Below are positions 17,928 through 31,204 of a stretch of 64,000 nt of DNA, piece by piece; the first letter of the stretch is position 1, and every line of letters begins with the position of its first letter. A program made the translations under genes and the position numbers. The stretch is from Sinohyriopsis cumingii. Taxonomy: Eukaryota > Mollusca > Bivalvia > Unionida > Unionidae. The stretch covers positions 56,039,219 through 56,103,218 of the forward strand of contig CM068835.1 of the NCBI GenBank assembly GCA_028554795.2, written 5' to 3'. The notes beneath the pieces are model-generated. The model did not search any database. It had not been told where the DNA came from and saw nothing but the letters and a program-made list of their open reading frames with translations.

Positions 17928-18243
17928 GAGTTATTTATTAATTTCTTGTTATAACTATTGTTTTATTTTGCATATTTTCTATGCAGCTTCGGCTTACGTA
18001 GTATTATGCAAATATTTTATATTCTTGTTTGTTACTTAGCAAGAGATTTATATTAGCAATATAAAGTTGCAATTTTAAGAAACGTTTTGTACCATAGGAT
18101 TCTTATCTTAGGGTTCACTTCTGTATTGTTTTATAATTACTGTGCCGATAATGTAATCTATATAGTTTACCCTATAAAACGTCATTAAGTTGTTTGGTAT
18201 ATGCCCGTGTCATGCATAGTACACGGTGTTAGATGTATTTTCT

Positions 18244-18528
18244 GCTGACAAGAATGGTCGGACTGACCAGAGTGGTCTAATTGACCAGAGTGATCAGGGT
18301 GATCATATTTATTGGAGTGATCGGAGTCATCGTATTACAAGCTGCAGAGCTAACCATAGGAATTGACCGTAGCAGCTGTCAAGCTGAACCATATCAGCCG
18401 TATAGCTGAGCAAAGAGTTGCTGGTCGAGTAACAGGTGATCAGGCGTTGCTGACCGAGATGGTGGGCGCTGATCGCTTGATTGACCAACCTAGAATATTG
18501 ACTGCCTGATTGACCAGTGTGACTAGCC
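18244..18528. repeat. Degenerate 9-bp minisatellite
   Basis: From 18244 to 18332 the sequence can be cut into 9-base units close to TGACCAGAG or TGATCAGGG (TGGTCGGAC, TGACCAGAG, TGGTCTAAT, TGACCAGAG, TGATCAGGG, TGATCATAT and so on). More scattered related units (GCTGACCGAG, ATTGACCA) continue to about 18528. Plus-strand frames contain in-phase TGA. A minus frame is open for 118 codons but reads as repeat, not as a recognised protein. Confidence 0.6.
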
Positions 18529-21500
18529 AATTGTGTGGTGACGGAGTGTGTAACTTCATACATGCAAACTTTGAGCCGTGGGCTAATCTTTGGGGTTCGT
18601 AATACCCAGTGTGTTTTGGGGACTGTAAATATATTTTGTACACATGTCCCTTTGTTTTCATCATGGTCACTATTTGAGTGCATATGTTTTTACTATATGA
18701 GTAATATACCAGTTTTTTTTACTATTTTAGTAAAAGACACCCTTCTTTCGTTGTGAAATCACTGTGAATCATTCACCCCTTGTGCTTATACTGTGTAAAG
18801 TCATTTATTTGTAGTTTCATTATTTAGTTCGTGCGGATTATATTAATTGATCCAATATTTATATACGCAGGTATTAATCAGAATTCTTTTCTCATTCATC
18901 ATTAAAGATTGCATTTGCATCACCATCAAGTGTTCGGTTGTAAATTCGAAATCCCACCCGGTTATCTTGTTACACTAGTAAGGAATGAATTTTTTTCTCA
19001 ACGTACACCGGTTTAAAGCCAAACATTATACCAATCAGTGGAATAAGAGACGTTGTTAATAGCCCATTCCGGATAATGACATATCTTGAGGGTAGGATCG
19101 TCTCGATCTAGTTCTTGTTTTAAATTGTTCGGGTCAGATCTGTACAAACTAAATAGAGCAACCTGCAGAATGTACTGCAGACGAGCCATTAGGTATGTTC
19201 CAAAATTACATAATTATATTGCTGTGAGTTCTAGCTGGGGAAGTGAAGCTTAATCGGTCCAATCCCAGACGACCACGATGTCTGTCCGTGACTCACACGT
19301 TGTGTAAAAGATTAAGGTACACCATGGGAACGTGGATTTTCCGAAAAGCAGTATACATATACTGTAATTCCTGGCCCTTCCTTTTCTACTAATCTAAATA
19401 TATATTCTTGTACTCTTGACACACACATACACACGCACACGCACACGCGCGCACACACACATACACACAGTTAAATTACTTTACTTATCGGCACATTTTA
19501 TTAAGGAGCAAACATATTTCAAAAACCAAAAGCTATTTGTTAAAAAAATAGCATGACTTCTTTAAAGCACCGCAAAGTTTATTTGTTTAATGTTTTAACC
19601 TATATTATCATACTTTAGGGCAAATTCTAATCTCCCAAATGTAAATTATTTTTTTTCAGTCAGCTGAAAAAGCAGGTTTTGTTGAAGCCAAGTTTGAGTG
19701 TTGATTGCAAACCAAAACAAAGCGTCTATCAAAGTTTGGGTACAAAGTAGGTTATCAAAGTACCCTAGGCAACATAATTCATGTTGGAAAGCAATAATAA
19801 ACACAATTAATCAAGCAAAATTATAATGGTAAACTTATAATCATTAAAGTATTTAGTTTCACGTTGTTATGCTTTGTCGTCTTTTGAATCCGACCGCTCT
19901 GTGATGCGGCTACCATAGCCTCAACAATGTTCACTGTATCAAGCCACACAAAAGTATTATTTCCCAAAGAAAAGCAATCATTAATTGGAGAGTGACACAA
20001 AGGTTATATTGTATTATATGTATGATATACGTTTTTATCATGCCACAGTTCTAAAGATAATCGGTTTATTTTAACCATATCTAGCAACGAACTAAAAGAA
20101 CAAGTAATATCTGGAGTCAATTAAATATGTGATATATATTTTAGGTGATCAATATCAAATTAGAACATATATCACGCAGTAGGTTTTAACTTTGAGGGCG
20201 CTGTACAAAATTGGTTGAAACATTATTTGTCGGTGAACGAGGATATAACTAAGACGAATCATTACAAGTTCGAGTTGTTTTAAATAACACTATACTCTTT
20301 TTATCGCATAATAAATACATTCATTTTTCAATTTGTTTTACCGAAGTTTTAGTTGCAATTGTCGAGTTGGAAGACACTTAATAAAGGGTGGTTTATTATA
20401 TTATATATTGAATGCTTAGCATAGCTGTAGCAATTAATGTTTGCACTAGTCAAATTACTATTTCAGCTAAACACGTATAATCAAATTTCCCTTTATGTCA
20501 GTGTACCATGAATCTTTTCTTATAGCCTTTCCAGATTCAAATATACGTTTCGTGAATAGGTTTTGCATAGATTAATATCTGCTACACTATAAAAGCCGCC
20601 TAATTTCATCATCTTTACTCCCCATTTTTATCTCTTATATTTTGCAATGGGTTTTAATATTTAATCATTCGATTTATCCATGTTAAACATATATTATCCA
20701 ATAGTTTGCATTTATGCTGCAAGAATTGTTTGTAAAAGTGCATTTTAATAGTGCAGTTACCTTGTAAAATCATTGTACGATCAACGTTATTTAAATATTT
20801 TGTCATCATTTACCTCATTATTCAGTGTTGTTTGAACTCGATATGAAAACATGCATATAATAACTTTTTCAGTTTAGAATAAATAATGACTGACAATATT
20901 TCCAACGTGTATTCTATATAATGACGCATAAATGAGTCGATCACGTGAATTGGTAATGTACCACATTTGTCATACATCTTCATGTTAAACAGTGCTATGA
21001 TAAAATAATTTTATCCACTCAAACTGGGAGTGCTGCTTCATGTTATACTATCGCCATCAGAACAGAAATTCCGTGCTTATTAACCTTTTTCGGTCATTCA
21101 AAACAGCGATAGATGGGAAATTGATAAAGACGACGGATATGTCGCCCGCGCTGGGAAAAAAATGAATAGTTAAGTATTATTTAGTTTCAATCCTTAATGA
21201 TCCTATATCAAGAGAAAGGCGAATATATATTACTAAGGACTTGGTATTTTGCGATGCAGGGATATTATTTATATGTATAGGAAAGTATAAACATTGAGTC
21301 TTTTTCAAACTCGTATTTCATTAAAAATGTAGAGATGTTGAAATTACTAAGGGCGCAACGTTTACAAGTTTCTAGACGCTTTAGTCATTCTAAACCGAAA
21401 TGATGCCATTTAACACAAGTGATTAGAAACTAAACCTTTGCTGTTAGCTGCACGTTTGGCTTAGGGCTGACAACTCTTTACATGGAAGCCATTGGGTGAT

Positions 21501-21786
21501 CTCTCAACTTTGAAAAAAAAAATATTTCAAGGTTTCCATGCAGTAACTCATCATTCACAGTTAACTGAAAGTGAGATAAGAAAAAGAAATGAAACAAACA
21601 AAGCCCCACGAAAACGATTCGACTCAGTGAAAGCTGCCGCAATATCCGTGTGGAACAAATAACTATGCATGCGAATTCCACCAGAAACTGGATGCATAAA
21701 CCTTCGAAAGTTTCGCGAACATATTAATATGTTCTTTATGCTAAATATAGCATGAAGCTTCGAAGTGTCCACACACAAACACACAT

Positions 21787-21790
<4 letters not shown>
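18529..21790. other. Non-coding stretch with CA repeat
   Basis: No supported gene. An interrupted CA repeat lies at about 19420-19469. At 18925-18962 a short piece resembles a T-arm (ATTCGAAATCCC), but no A-box partner is visible. Confidence 0.45.
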
Positions 21791-21835
<45 letters not shown>

Positions 21836-21836
21836 T
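21791..21836. repeat. Compound (CA)n(TA)n microsatellite
   Basis: CA dinucleotides at 21791-21821 followed by TA to about 21836. Confidence 0.95.
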
Positions 21837-22926
21837 ATTAATGTACATAATAAAAGACGAGGCGACAGTCTATGATATTTCATTTGCCAATATATACAAG
21901 ACGAAGATTCAACAACCATATTTCCTTTCAAAGATATAACTCGATCTTTTCTTTCGACCTGCAGAAATATACTAGCTTTTGCATATAGAAATAATTAAAA
22001 ACTTACGAACTCAGCAAACAGGAGCAAGTATTATTACCGTATCCGTACAAATATTGCAAAAAGCATTGAATTACTGTTCAACTTCTCTTTTTATTTCAAT
22101 GCTACAGTTAAGTTGCATTGATAATTTGAAGGTCTAATATGGACTCAGTAACAATGCTAAATATTTTACGGCACCCATAGAGAATAAACAAAACAGTTCA
22201 ACGATTCATATTCTCAAGCTTAAAATCCTTAATTAACAAAATCCTATGTGAGTCTCTCAGCAATCTGATTTTGTATACTTGATTGAGAAATTATATAGCT
22301 TTACAGCCTGTGTATTTAACCTTCATAGTTCGATTTACATGTTTGTTGTAACCGTATCATTGACATTGCTTGGTGTATATAACCAGTAAAAGCCATTTTA
22401 TCTTGATTCAGTTTGTCAGAAAGACCATGCTTAATATAGCTGATGAAGAAGGTAAGCTAATTTAATTTTGTGTGGCATTGTTTCTTACTGCCTAAGATTT
22501 GTACATGATAACAAAGATGATAAATACAGCCGAACATTCTGCCTAAATATTCGCTTCGGCTAAAGCAGGATCTCACACGTACATGACTGTTGGCATGGCT
22601 ACTGATTTCGTGACTGTTCGCAGACAATAAAAAACCGCCCATTTACAGGTGTGAATGTTGCGGCCTTACTAAGTACAGTTACTGAATCATCCAACATATC
22701 CGATCATGTCATAGTCTTAAGAATATCAAGTTGCCAACTTTCGAGAAAAAAAAATCAGATTGAGAATTCAACAACTTGTGTCTTAGGGATTTGTTATTAG
22801 ATGAGAAAATAAAACTGAAACTTTTAGTATTCAGATCAATTCATCACAATACAAAACACACAGAGTTGATTAACGAAAACATTGGGTAAAATTATCTGAT
22901 ACAGGATAATGAGCACACAATATGTA

Positions 22927-22930
<4 letters not shown>
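21837..22930. other. Non-coding stretch, nothing recognised
   Basis: No supported gene or repeat. Open frames are short. Confidence 0.45.

Positions 22931-23010
<80 letters not shown>
22931..23010. repeat. (TA)40 microsatellite
   Basis: Eighty bases of uninterrupted TA dinucleotide. Confidence 0.97.
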
Positions 23011-23011
<1 letters not shown>

Positions 23012-23989
23012 CAATAAATTGTGACTAAATTGGTAACTTGTATCCTTTTCTTTACGTTTAAACAGTTACATCATAACAATACATATCCCACAGAACATTC
23101 CTGACAGGACCGAACTCAACTGAATTTTTACATGCATGCCACAAACGATTAGAATGATTTTAACGACGTTCTGTTCAATGAATCACATATTTACAGTTGA
23201 ACTGGAAAGGTGCCAAAATTGTGATGCATTTGAACAAAAATGTGAACCATATGCCCCTCAGAAGACACAAGTTTCACTATAATTTCCGATGTTAATAGTT
23301 TGTACTGAAACTAGAGAATAACATATTAGAAAGACGTATCTCAAAAATATTAATGCATGCAAATCTAGTGAGTTGCATAATTATGTCGTTCTAATTGTCA
23401 TTATAAACTCTGTCTCCGTCGTATTTGAATTTCGCAAATTTCTTAACAAGCATAGCCTTCCTATTCTCATTTATGAAGGTTATCTGCTACAGTACTGGTA
23501 TAGAAAATTTCTTTACATTGGCAGAACTGGATAATCTATTTGACAAGGCGATGTTAACATAACCCGAAGCAGTTTGAGTCGACTAAACTATCTTTGTCAA
23601 TTAATTGAACAGACGTGTTTTTAAAAAGGTAAATTCTGTTCAAACACAACCTACTCTTTTATACAGAGCTTCATGTATACTGTGCAATGAAGACAAAAAA
23701 AACTATGTATGCAAATCCATTTTAAACAAGCAGATTGGTTAACATCATACACTATTAGCATAAATGGCGTGTTTGTGATACAGATTGACAGAGACAACTC
23801 ATTCCAATTACATCAAATGAACAGAAGTATTGAAAGGATGTTAGTACTTACAATTATTGGTTTGAAAATCTGCAGATAAACAGCATATTGGCTTATTTTA
23901 CACAAAACGCATAAACAAATTATGATGAGGAAAATTTACGCATAAGTTAGGTTTATGGAAAGAGCCCAAGGGTATTTAGTTTATAATGG

Positions 23990-23991
<2 letters not shown>
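23011..23991. other. Non-coding stretch, nothing recognised
   Basis: No supported gene or repeat. Confidence 0.45.
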
Positions 23992-24070
<79 letters not shown>

Positions 24071-24117
24071 GTGTGTGTGTGTTTGTATATGTGTGTGTAT
24101 TTGTGCGTGTGTGTGTT
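23992..24117. repeat. Compound (TA)n and interrupted (GT)n microsatellite
   Basis: TA at 23992-24069, then GT runs broken by TATG, TATT and CGTG units to 24117. Confidence 0.95.
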
Positions 24118-25934
24118 TATACATAATGATAGGAATAATAGTAGTTGATTTCTTTCGGAACATTAACTTAAGCAGAGTCATGTAACCAAATGCACCTTGA
24201 AGTAGGAAAAGTTACTAGTCGTTTGATAGAACTGAAAAGTACAATTAACAGCCTTCCGAACGTCAGTTTAATTCTTTGTAGTGTTTAACAAATACTCCTT
24301 TTAAATTTTTTATTAAGCAAGCAGTTCCATGCCACGCAGTAAAATATTTCAGTGTTACCCCACCCAATAAAAAGTGTATATAGCGGTCTAACAGAGAAAA
24401 CACTGGATCAGTAACTTGTAACGAAAACTAAAGTGTGAGCATTTAGAATTAAATATTCCCAAGAAAACGTGAGACCAGCAGAATAATGGAACCAGGTCAA
24501 TATTTACACATTGGGGTTGAGTCTCAGAACATGATCAAATAAATTACAAAATAGTTTTAACCGTATGGCTAGTTCAAAATGAGGTTACGTATCTGACTGG
24601 TATGAGCCGACATATGGAATTATATGGGAGTAGCTTAATTTGAGCCGTTTGATATGATCGTAAAACCGCTAGACTATAAAACTAGTGTTGAAAACCTGTT
24701 TCAGAGGGGCTGTTGTGCCTAGCCGAAGGGCCGCCGCCGACTTCAATGTAATCATGATAATGTTCTTAGGATATACAAACCAAGTGTACATTAATTAATT
24801 TGCAGTATAATAAATTGCACTAACGAGTAACAATATTAGTGGATCTTAAGTGTCCTTGAACATGTCACTGTTCATTTGGTGATGTGGCTGCTGTGTTGTG
24901 TATCTACAAGGTCACTGATTGGTCGGTTCCGGTCACGATTGTATATTTGTTTTGTACGAGCGCTCATGTATACAGATTTGTGTTTATTGTATCGATTTTA
25001 GATTTTGCAACTAACGTCATCATATCAATAAAAGTGCTATATCAATATTTATGTATCATGTCCATGATGAATCGATGATAAGTGTGATAAATCTGCATAA
25101 TGACAACTTTTTGTGCTAGATGTTGTATCTACCACACGTCAATATTCTGATCTTTAAAAATAATAAGATTGTAGTTTATCGCACTTAGGATGAAATATTT
25201 TAATCTCGGCTAAAACTGAATGCACGGAGCAGTTACAACTTGAATGCAATAATACAAAACAACGTAAGGATATATTCAAAGACTTTCAAGCTTCAAACAT
25301 ACAAATATCCAGGCTAAAAGGTAGATTTATTTGATAAATTGTGATCATTTTGCTAAGTGTTGCAATTTCTTGTTAAAGTAAATGGTTTCGTTGACAACCA
25401 ATCCTAGAACGGAAAAATAAACATAAACCTCCATTATGACCATTGCTACGTGCGGAAGATAGGACATGGCTAGAGAGCAACAGAATGTTGCTAAGAAGGT
25501 GTCACAGATTTAGAATATGTATCTAACATTCTTTTGGAAGCAATACATTTGATTATGATAGCAAAGCCCTAAAACTTATGACATATTACACTGTGCTTTA
25601 AATCTCATTATTAAATAAGCTCATGTTTGTGTATCATACTGTTAAATGTATCGTGTTATACTTATTGCAGCAATATGGAGCAGATATAACGTTAATGGTC
25701 CCAAGTTTCAAGATAAAGATAATATTTATGCAGAAATCATAGATTAGTACCTTCACAAAACATATAATTATGGTCTGCCAGAATTCATAAGAAGGTTAGC
25801 AATTTTACTGCGCTATTTGGAATGGAGAGTTAGTCTTTACACTTCGATATTGTCAATTCACTGTTGCAATTTTGGTACAGACCCGAAACGAAGATTCAGA
25901 ATTTCATGTTCTGCAGGACGCTTCACAGAACCTC
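24118..25934. other. Non-coding stretch, nothing recognised
   Basis: No supported gene. A small GC-rich patch (24700-24745) is unclassified. Confidence 0.45.
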
Positions 25935-25996
<62 letters not shown>

Positions 25997-25999
25997 ATA
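25935..25999. repeat. (AAT)n(AAAT)n microsatellite
   Basis: AAT units to about 25960 pass into AAAT units to 25999. Confidence 0.95.
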
Positions 26000-26156
26000 C
26001 ATCAACACTCCTCAGTACATAAATAAATACTCTTCCATTCATAATCTATCAAAGATGCTTAATATTATCAAGTAAGTGTGTCACATTGAGACATTCAAAA
26101 ATTCAGTTAATATCTCGAAACCAGGTATTGGAACTACGAGGATTTTATAAGCAATG

Positions 26157-26476
26157 TGATGTGACGTGATTTTGATTTTTACCGTAGCTTTAACAATTTC
26201 TCAGTCATATCGCTACGATGTCTGCAATGTGGCAGTTTATAGTGATATATAGCACTGGGGCATCATGCCACAGACATGTAGCATGATGTCCCACCCAGTT
26301 ACATTATCCTGAAACCGGGCCGACCACTCCTAATAATAACTTCTTAATGCTGAAAGCCAAGCGAGGCAGCTGTTAGTATCATTTTTGTAAGTCTTTAATA
26401 TGACTCGGCAGGGGATTGAACCCACGACCTTCCGCATCCGAGGCGGACGCTCTAACCACTAGGCCACCGGAGCGGT
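26157..26476 (-). mobile_element. SINE family A, copy 2 (full length)
   Basis: Same structure as the copy at 3709: 3' end on the left (CGTAGCTTTAACAATTTCTC), then the central block, then a tRNA-like head on the right with reverse-complement A and B boxes. The B box is mutated (GGATTGAACCC read on plus). Clear target duplications are not visible; only ATTTTAT is shared by the flanks, so the ends are approximate. Confidence 0.88.
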
Positions 26477-28344
26477 CAAGGGATATTTTATCTATTACGG
26501 ACTGTTACGTGCTATGTCTTATGCATTAATGACATTTGCGTTGTTTGCTGTACTACCTTATACATGTATGAAGGAGATAAACTTTGACTATTGAATGCGT
26601 CCTGAATGAGCTGAAATTAATATATTTCTTGCAACTTTGTTTCATGCCGTTTTACATGATCTTTGTCACTTCTTTGCCTTCTGATTATTTTATTTCATGC
26701 TACCTCTTTGAGAACACTATTTGATAAATAACATTAATGTCGATTGCATTTTTCTTACAAAAGTAATATTGCATTTTACAGAGAAACGAACGGTATATTG
26801 TTATTTTGTAACTTAAATTGTTGCAAATTTATTATGGACATACATACTATGAAGATAAACAAAACCATGTTCAATCTGATGTTAATTGTCCAAACCAATG
26901 TCACAATACGAGCAGTTCCTGATTACACAAGGAGGTAGCAGTCATATCATAAGTTTCCTATTCAAATACGAAAGGTTCTAGCAACTGGGAGCAGATCGAC
27001 CTCCTTTGTTACCTGTACTTCTTACCGAACGACTGTGACTGAATAGCTGTGAGATTATCAAATGTGACTGAAGACGTGTTCTTGAATTAGGACTGCAGTG
27101 AGCACAATATAACTTAAAATGTTTAAAACGATGCCATTAGAAAGTTATAACCGATATCATTCAGGTCGGTTGTTTTCAAAACATGTATATTAATCTAAGC
27201 CCGTAAAGTCTTTGAGATTATCTCCTATCAATACAATCTCTGGATGAAGAATAAAACGTGCTAATTGTTTGACAAAATATTAATTACGAAAATGCTGTAT
27301 TACTCACTTGTATGCAGTACACTCTCATTCCATTTGGTACCAGAATATGTGTGGTTGTCATTGAGTTGGTTCACCTAGATTAACCTAGGGGCGTGTTTTG
27401 ATAAAGACGTGGTTTTAAAATTAGACTCTTGATATAGGATTGCTCATATGCATGCAATGACACACGTACATTACTCAGTTTTAAACTGAATGAGAACAAC
27501 AATTGTATCATTGTTTTAAAACTTAACAGACATAAGAAAGTCTGCAACTTAAAAGAAAATGATTTAAATTTCTCTTAAAGTCATTTTGTAGGTATCCTGA
27601 GCTTGAGTACGAGATAAGTAGAAATGGCGTGTTCAGAAGGAATTAAATCACTCTAATGCCCTGACCAGTATTAAGACAAATATAGTTCAGTCAACTCACT
27701 CTAAGCATACTTCGTGAAGTGCAGTTATGATCACATTGTTAAAACGATTACACATTTATGCTAATCTAACCATTCTGCCGCATATTGTTACCAGAAAGCT
27801 CCACACATACCGCTAGAAAATCTATGCTAGTTAACAGTTCGAAGGCATTCATAAAGCAGAAAGAAACATGGATTTTATAGAGATGTTAGCATTGTCGTCC
27901 TCGTAATTGTCATGAGACATTTATTGTTAATGATTAATCGATCTGATTGCCCAATCATCTTAAGAGAAGATTATAGACATTATTAAATAGCTGTGCTCAT
28001 AGATGTATGGGGCAAATTCAGACATGTAAATTATTCACATTAAAGGGTATAAAATCTGATAAAGATAATTGTATATTCTGATTTCACAACAAATTCAGTG
28101 ATATCGAAAAAAGCCTGCAAAGTAAACATATGTCTTCACGTTGGTTTTACAATAGCCGAACCGATGCTGTTTCATCGAAGGATTTGAAACTCAACCCGAT
28201 CTGTACGTTAGGATTACAGATGACAGCCATTGATTGGCCTTTATAACTTTAAAAATGAGTATCTATCCAGTTTTCCATGTCCAAAATTAAATGAGCATAC
28301 ACATTTATTTCAAGAGAAATAAATAAAAAGCGCTGACATTATCG
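26477..28344. other. Non-coding stretch, nothing recognised
   Basis: No supported gene. Frames are short and without domains. Confidence 0.45.

Positions 28345-28426
<82 letters not shown>
28345..28426. repeat. (AT)n microsatellite with one interruption
   Basis: Eighty-two bases of AT dinucleotide broken once by CAT near 28358. Confidence 0.96.
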
Positions 28427-28428
<2 letters not shown>

Positions 28429-29180
28429 CAAGTCTGCGTAAAAGGAGGACGAGGGCAGAGTTTCTAATACTTTTTAAATTTTTTTCGCTGGGCACATTTT
28501 TCTTTTTATACACTAATATATTTTTAATTTCGATATTCGAAGACGGTTTACTCAGATTTGACCTTGCCTGTGAAATGAATTCAAGAAATAATTTACCGTT
28601 TGGCTTTTTTATCAAGGGAGCACAGAGGTTGCATTGATGACATGAACACGCAATGAGGACTATAATGCTGGAAGGAGAGCACATATTTAGACTGAGCAAA
28701 ACAGTCTATCGCTTTGGATTCTCTTGTTTACAATATCTGATGAAAACTACTATGCGGGTATCTCAAAATTTCGTTAGTATAAATAATGGAAAGGCTTGGG
28801 TCTGTTTTTCTCGATTATTAGCGAGATTACTGTGACCTTAACATTGATATTCATTTTCATAAATCCATCAGCACGATTCAGTTCAATTAGGTACAGAGAA
28901 AGCAAACATGAATTAGGTTATCATGTGTCGTAGTAGTCAACTTGTATACATGTGGATATAACAAATTATACAAGGAATCATTTAGACAGCTGTGCAGTCT
29001 TGATATAAAAATAAACATGCTTCCATGTTCAAAGTCAGGCGGCGCAATAAGTGTTAGAAGTTTGAAGGTGTATTTACAACTCTTAAGGTGTCTTGGATTG
29101 TTTCTGTTTCTTCTTGCGTGTAATGTCAACAATTTACATGATTCGCATAAGTGAATAATATGATCAAATGTATTCCATAT
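28427..29180. other. Non-coding stretch, nothing certain
   Basis: A minus-strand frame entering from 28699 stays open through the TA repeat, but its non-repeat part has no recognisable domain or clear splice sites. No repeat family recognised. Confidence 0.4.
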
Positions 29181-29222
29181 CAGGTGCTGAAAAATGGCGT
29201 TAAACCCATAACAACAACAAAA
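29181..29222 (+). mobile_element. SINE family B, 3' tail fragment
   Basis: GGTGCTGAAAAATGGCGTTA followed by AACCCATAACAACAACAAAA. This is the 3' end, with an AAC-type simple tail, of the element found more completely at 51570-51820. The body and head are missing, as in a strongly 5'-truncated insertion. Confidence 0.7.
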
Positions 29223-29407
29223 CATTAATTCACTGAGCAACTAAATGATACTGAAAGAGGACTGCTCATTTGCAGCTTCAATGTCAGTCTCACAGATCAT
29301 AACACGAATGTATACCTATGGCAGTGATTCGGACCACTTCGGTTATATATGAAACATTTATTGATTGAGAAGTTGCGAATGCATCAAACCATTTTTTCAT
29401 TCGAAAT

Positions 29408-29612
29408 GTCTCGGCTAACCGGTTAATCAACGGTGCGGCAGATCACTTACGCATCTCACCCTTGTCCCTTTGAGTGTGAGTCTCATCTCGTCCATACTGG
29501 GTAAGTGACAAAGCTTTCCAATAGCTGCCCTGATGTCGTTAGTTCTTCCTTTAGTCTTCCAGGGTTCGTCTTCACAAAACCCCACAAAATAAATAAACAA
29601 AAATCCAATCGG
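29408..29612 (+). mobile_element. Possible unclassified short interspersed element
   Basis: A GC-richer block in AT-rich surroundings. Its left part (CGGTTAATCAACGGTGCGGC to TGAGTGTGAGTCTCATC) could be a decayed tRNA-like head. It ends in an A-rich tail (CCCCACAAAATAAATAAACA). No second copy is visible in this window, so this is tentative. Confidence 0.25.
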
Positions 29613-29715
29613 AAATTATTCAATGAAGTCAATAATAGATTGAGAGTTCATGTCTGTGAAGACGTTGCATATTTATGTCTTTCAGAAATAGACGTGTTCG
29701 TCTGAATATTTACTG

Positions 29716-29716
<1 letters not shown>

Positions 29717-29799
<83 letters not shown>
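29717..29799. repeat. (TA)n microsatellite
   Basis: Eighty-three bases of uninterrupted TA dinucleotide. Confidence 0.97.
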
Positions 29800-29802
<3 letters not shown>

Positions 29803-31204
29803 TATTATACCCGGCACTAAGCTTTTTGAGGGACTGTTGTACTTGTATTATTATTCAATCTGAAAAGATCAGTTTTCAAGTTCTTTGTTTTTCTATGTTT
29901 CTATCTTAGTTCTGATTTCATTTGTTAATGTTTTATGTAAGTCAATTACTAACAACTGTACAACAAGACAATACAATACAAGACCACCAATATATTCTAA
30001 TCAAAACCCAATCTTTGCACTAGAAGCAAATTTTTTCCGATCAGAAAATAATGAGCTTCTTTAGAAAATGATGGTTTAATTTATTTTATTCGTTGATGTT
30101 TTCAAATATTGTTTACATTCTTTTAAAGACATTTTAAAGTTAGCGATATCTGCAGAGATTGCGTTATATCTCTTTTCATGAAAATAATGGGTACTCAGTA
30201 AACAGGTTTATTGATACGTGCACTAACCAAACGAAAATGTGCAAAGATTGTATTCATCCTTCTTCATTTAAACACAGAAGAAAAATTAGCTTTCATAGGA
30301 AAATGATTTCATTGTTATTGGCGATTCTTTTCTGAATGATCTGGTGACTTTTACTTTTAGAGGTAAACAGTTATGCCAGCATTAATATTTATTAGCTCAA
30401 TTTCTTTTGCTAGAACTAAAACTGTTCTTCCAATGGAATCGTTGCTTTTTGGAGCATTACATTTGTACGTATTTGGCTAAGAAAATGCTATGACTATTTA
30501 CTCTTATTCTGAAACCTTTGGTCTATTAACACCTCTCGGACGCATTTGAACGCTCATATTACACTCTATATATACTAAATGCAGAAAACGCTAAGACGAT
30601 TGATTGTGTTTTGATTATTAAAGGCTACGGAGTTCACATTTTCTATATAAATTCAAAGATTAAGTTGAAAGGTAGGGTGATAATCATCAAACCTGTATGG
30701 TCTGTAATGCTTTCTGTATGAAGGTGTAGCCATTATCTTTATATTATGTTTACTGCATATTTTAATTTGTGGCAATAATGCGTAATAACTGTAAATGCGT
30801 GTTGTTAGCTTGTTTTGGTAACATAAAATCTGTCCAACTGGTGGTTAATATCTGAAACTATATTTTAACATTAGAATACATTATTTTCAGAAAATTACTA
30901 TAACTTATAAAAATTGGGCAATGAATTTTATATATAATAACTTGATTTTCCATACGATAAAGGATTCGTTGATACTTCAACACCATGTACCAAATGTCGA
31001 GTTTCCTAATACAAAAAAACAACATATTTTCCTAATTTTATGTAATACCTTATCCATTTATTCCTCATCGACTTCATGATGTTGTTCTATACATAAAAGA
31101 AAATCTAATAATTACAACATATATATTTCAAAGACAAATGTTAATGAATATTAAAATAAATAACACCAATAGGTACAATTCTATGGTTCGTTTTAAAAAC
31201 ACGA
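29800..31204. other. AT-rich stretch left of the Penelope remnant
   Basis: No recognised gene. The reverse transcriptase part of the Penelope-like element would be expected here, but I could not recognise it, so it is either lost or decayed beyond reading by eye. Confidence 0.4.

Noticed and set aside
18925-18962. Possible tRNA T-arm or SINE B box
   Set aside because: Only a short ATTCGAAATCCC match; no A box or tail in a fitting position.
23955-24185. Open frames on both strands through the TA/GT repeat
   Set aside because: Simple repeats lack stop codons in these frames; not genes.
25935-25999. CRISPR-like or spaced repeat array
   Set aside because: It is a plain AAT/AAAT microsatellite. 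No direct repeats with unique spacers occur in the window.
28310-28699. 129-codon minus frame
   Set aside because: About a quarter is TA-repeat translation; the remainder has no recognised family and no splice support.
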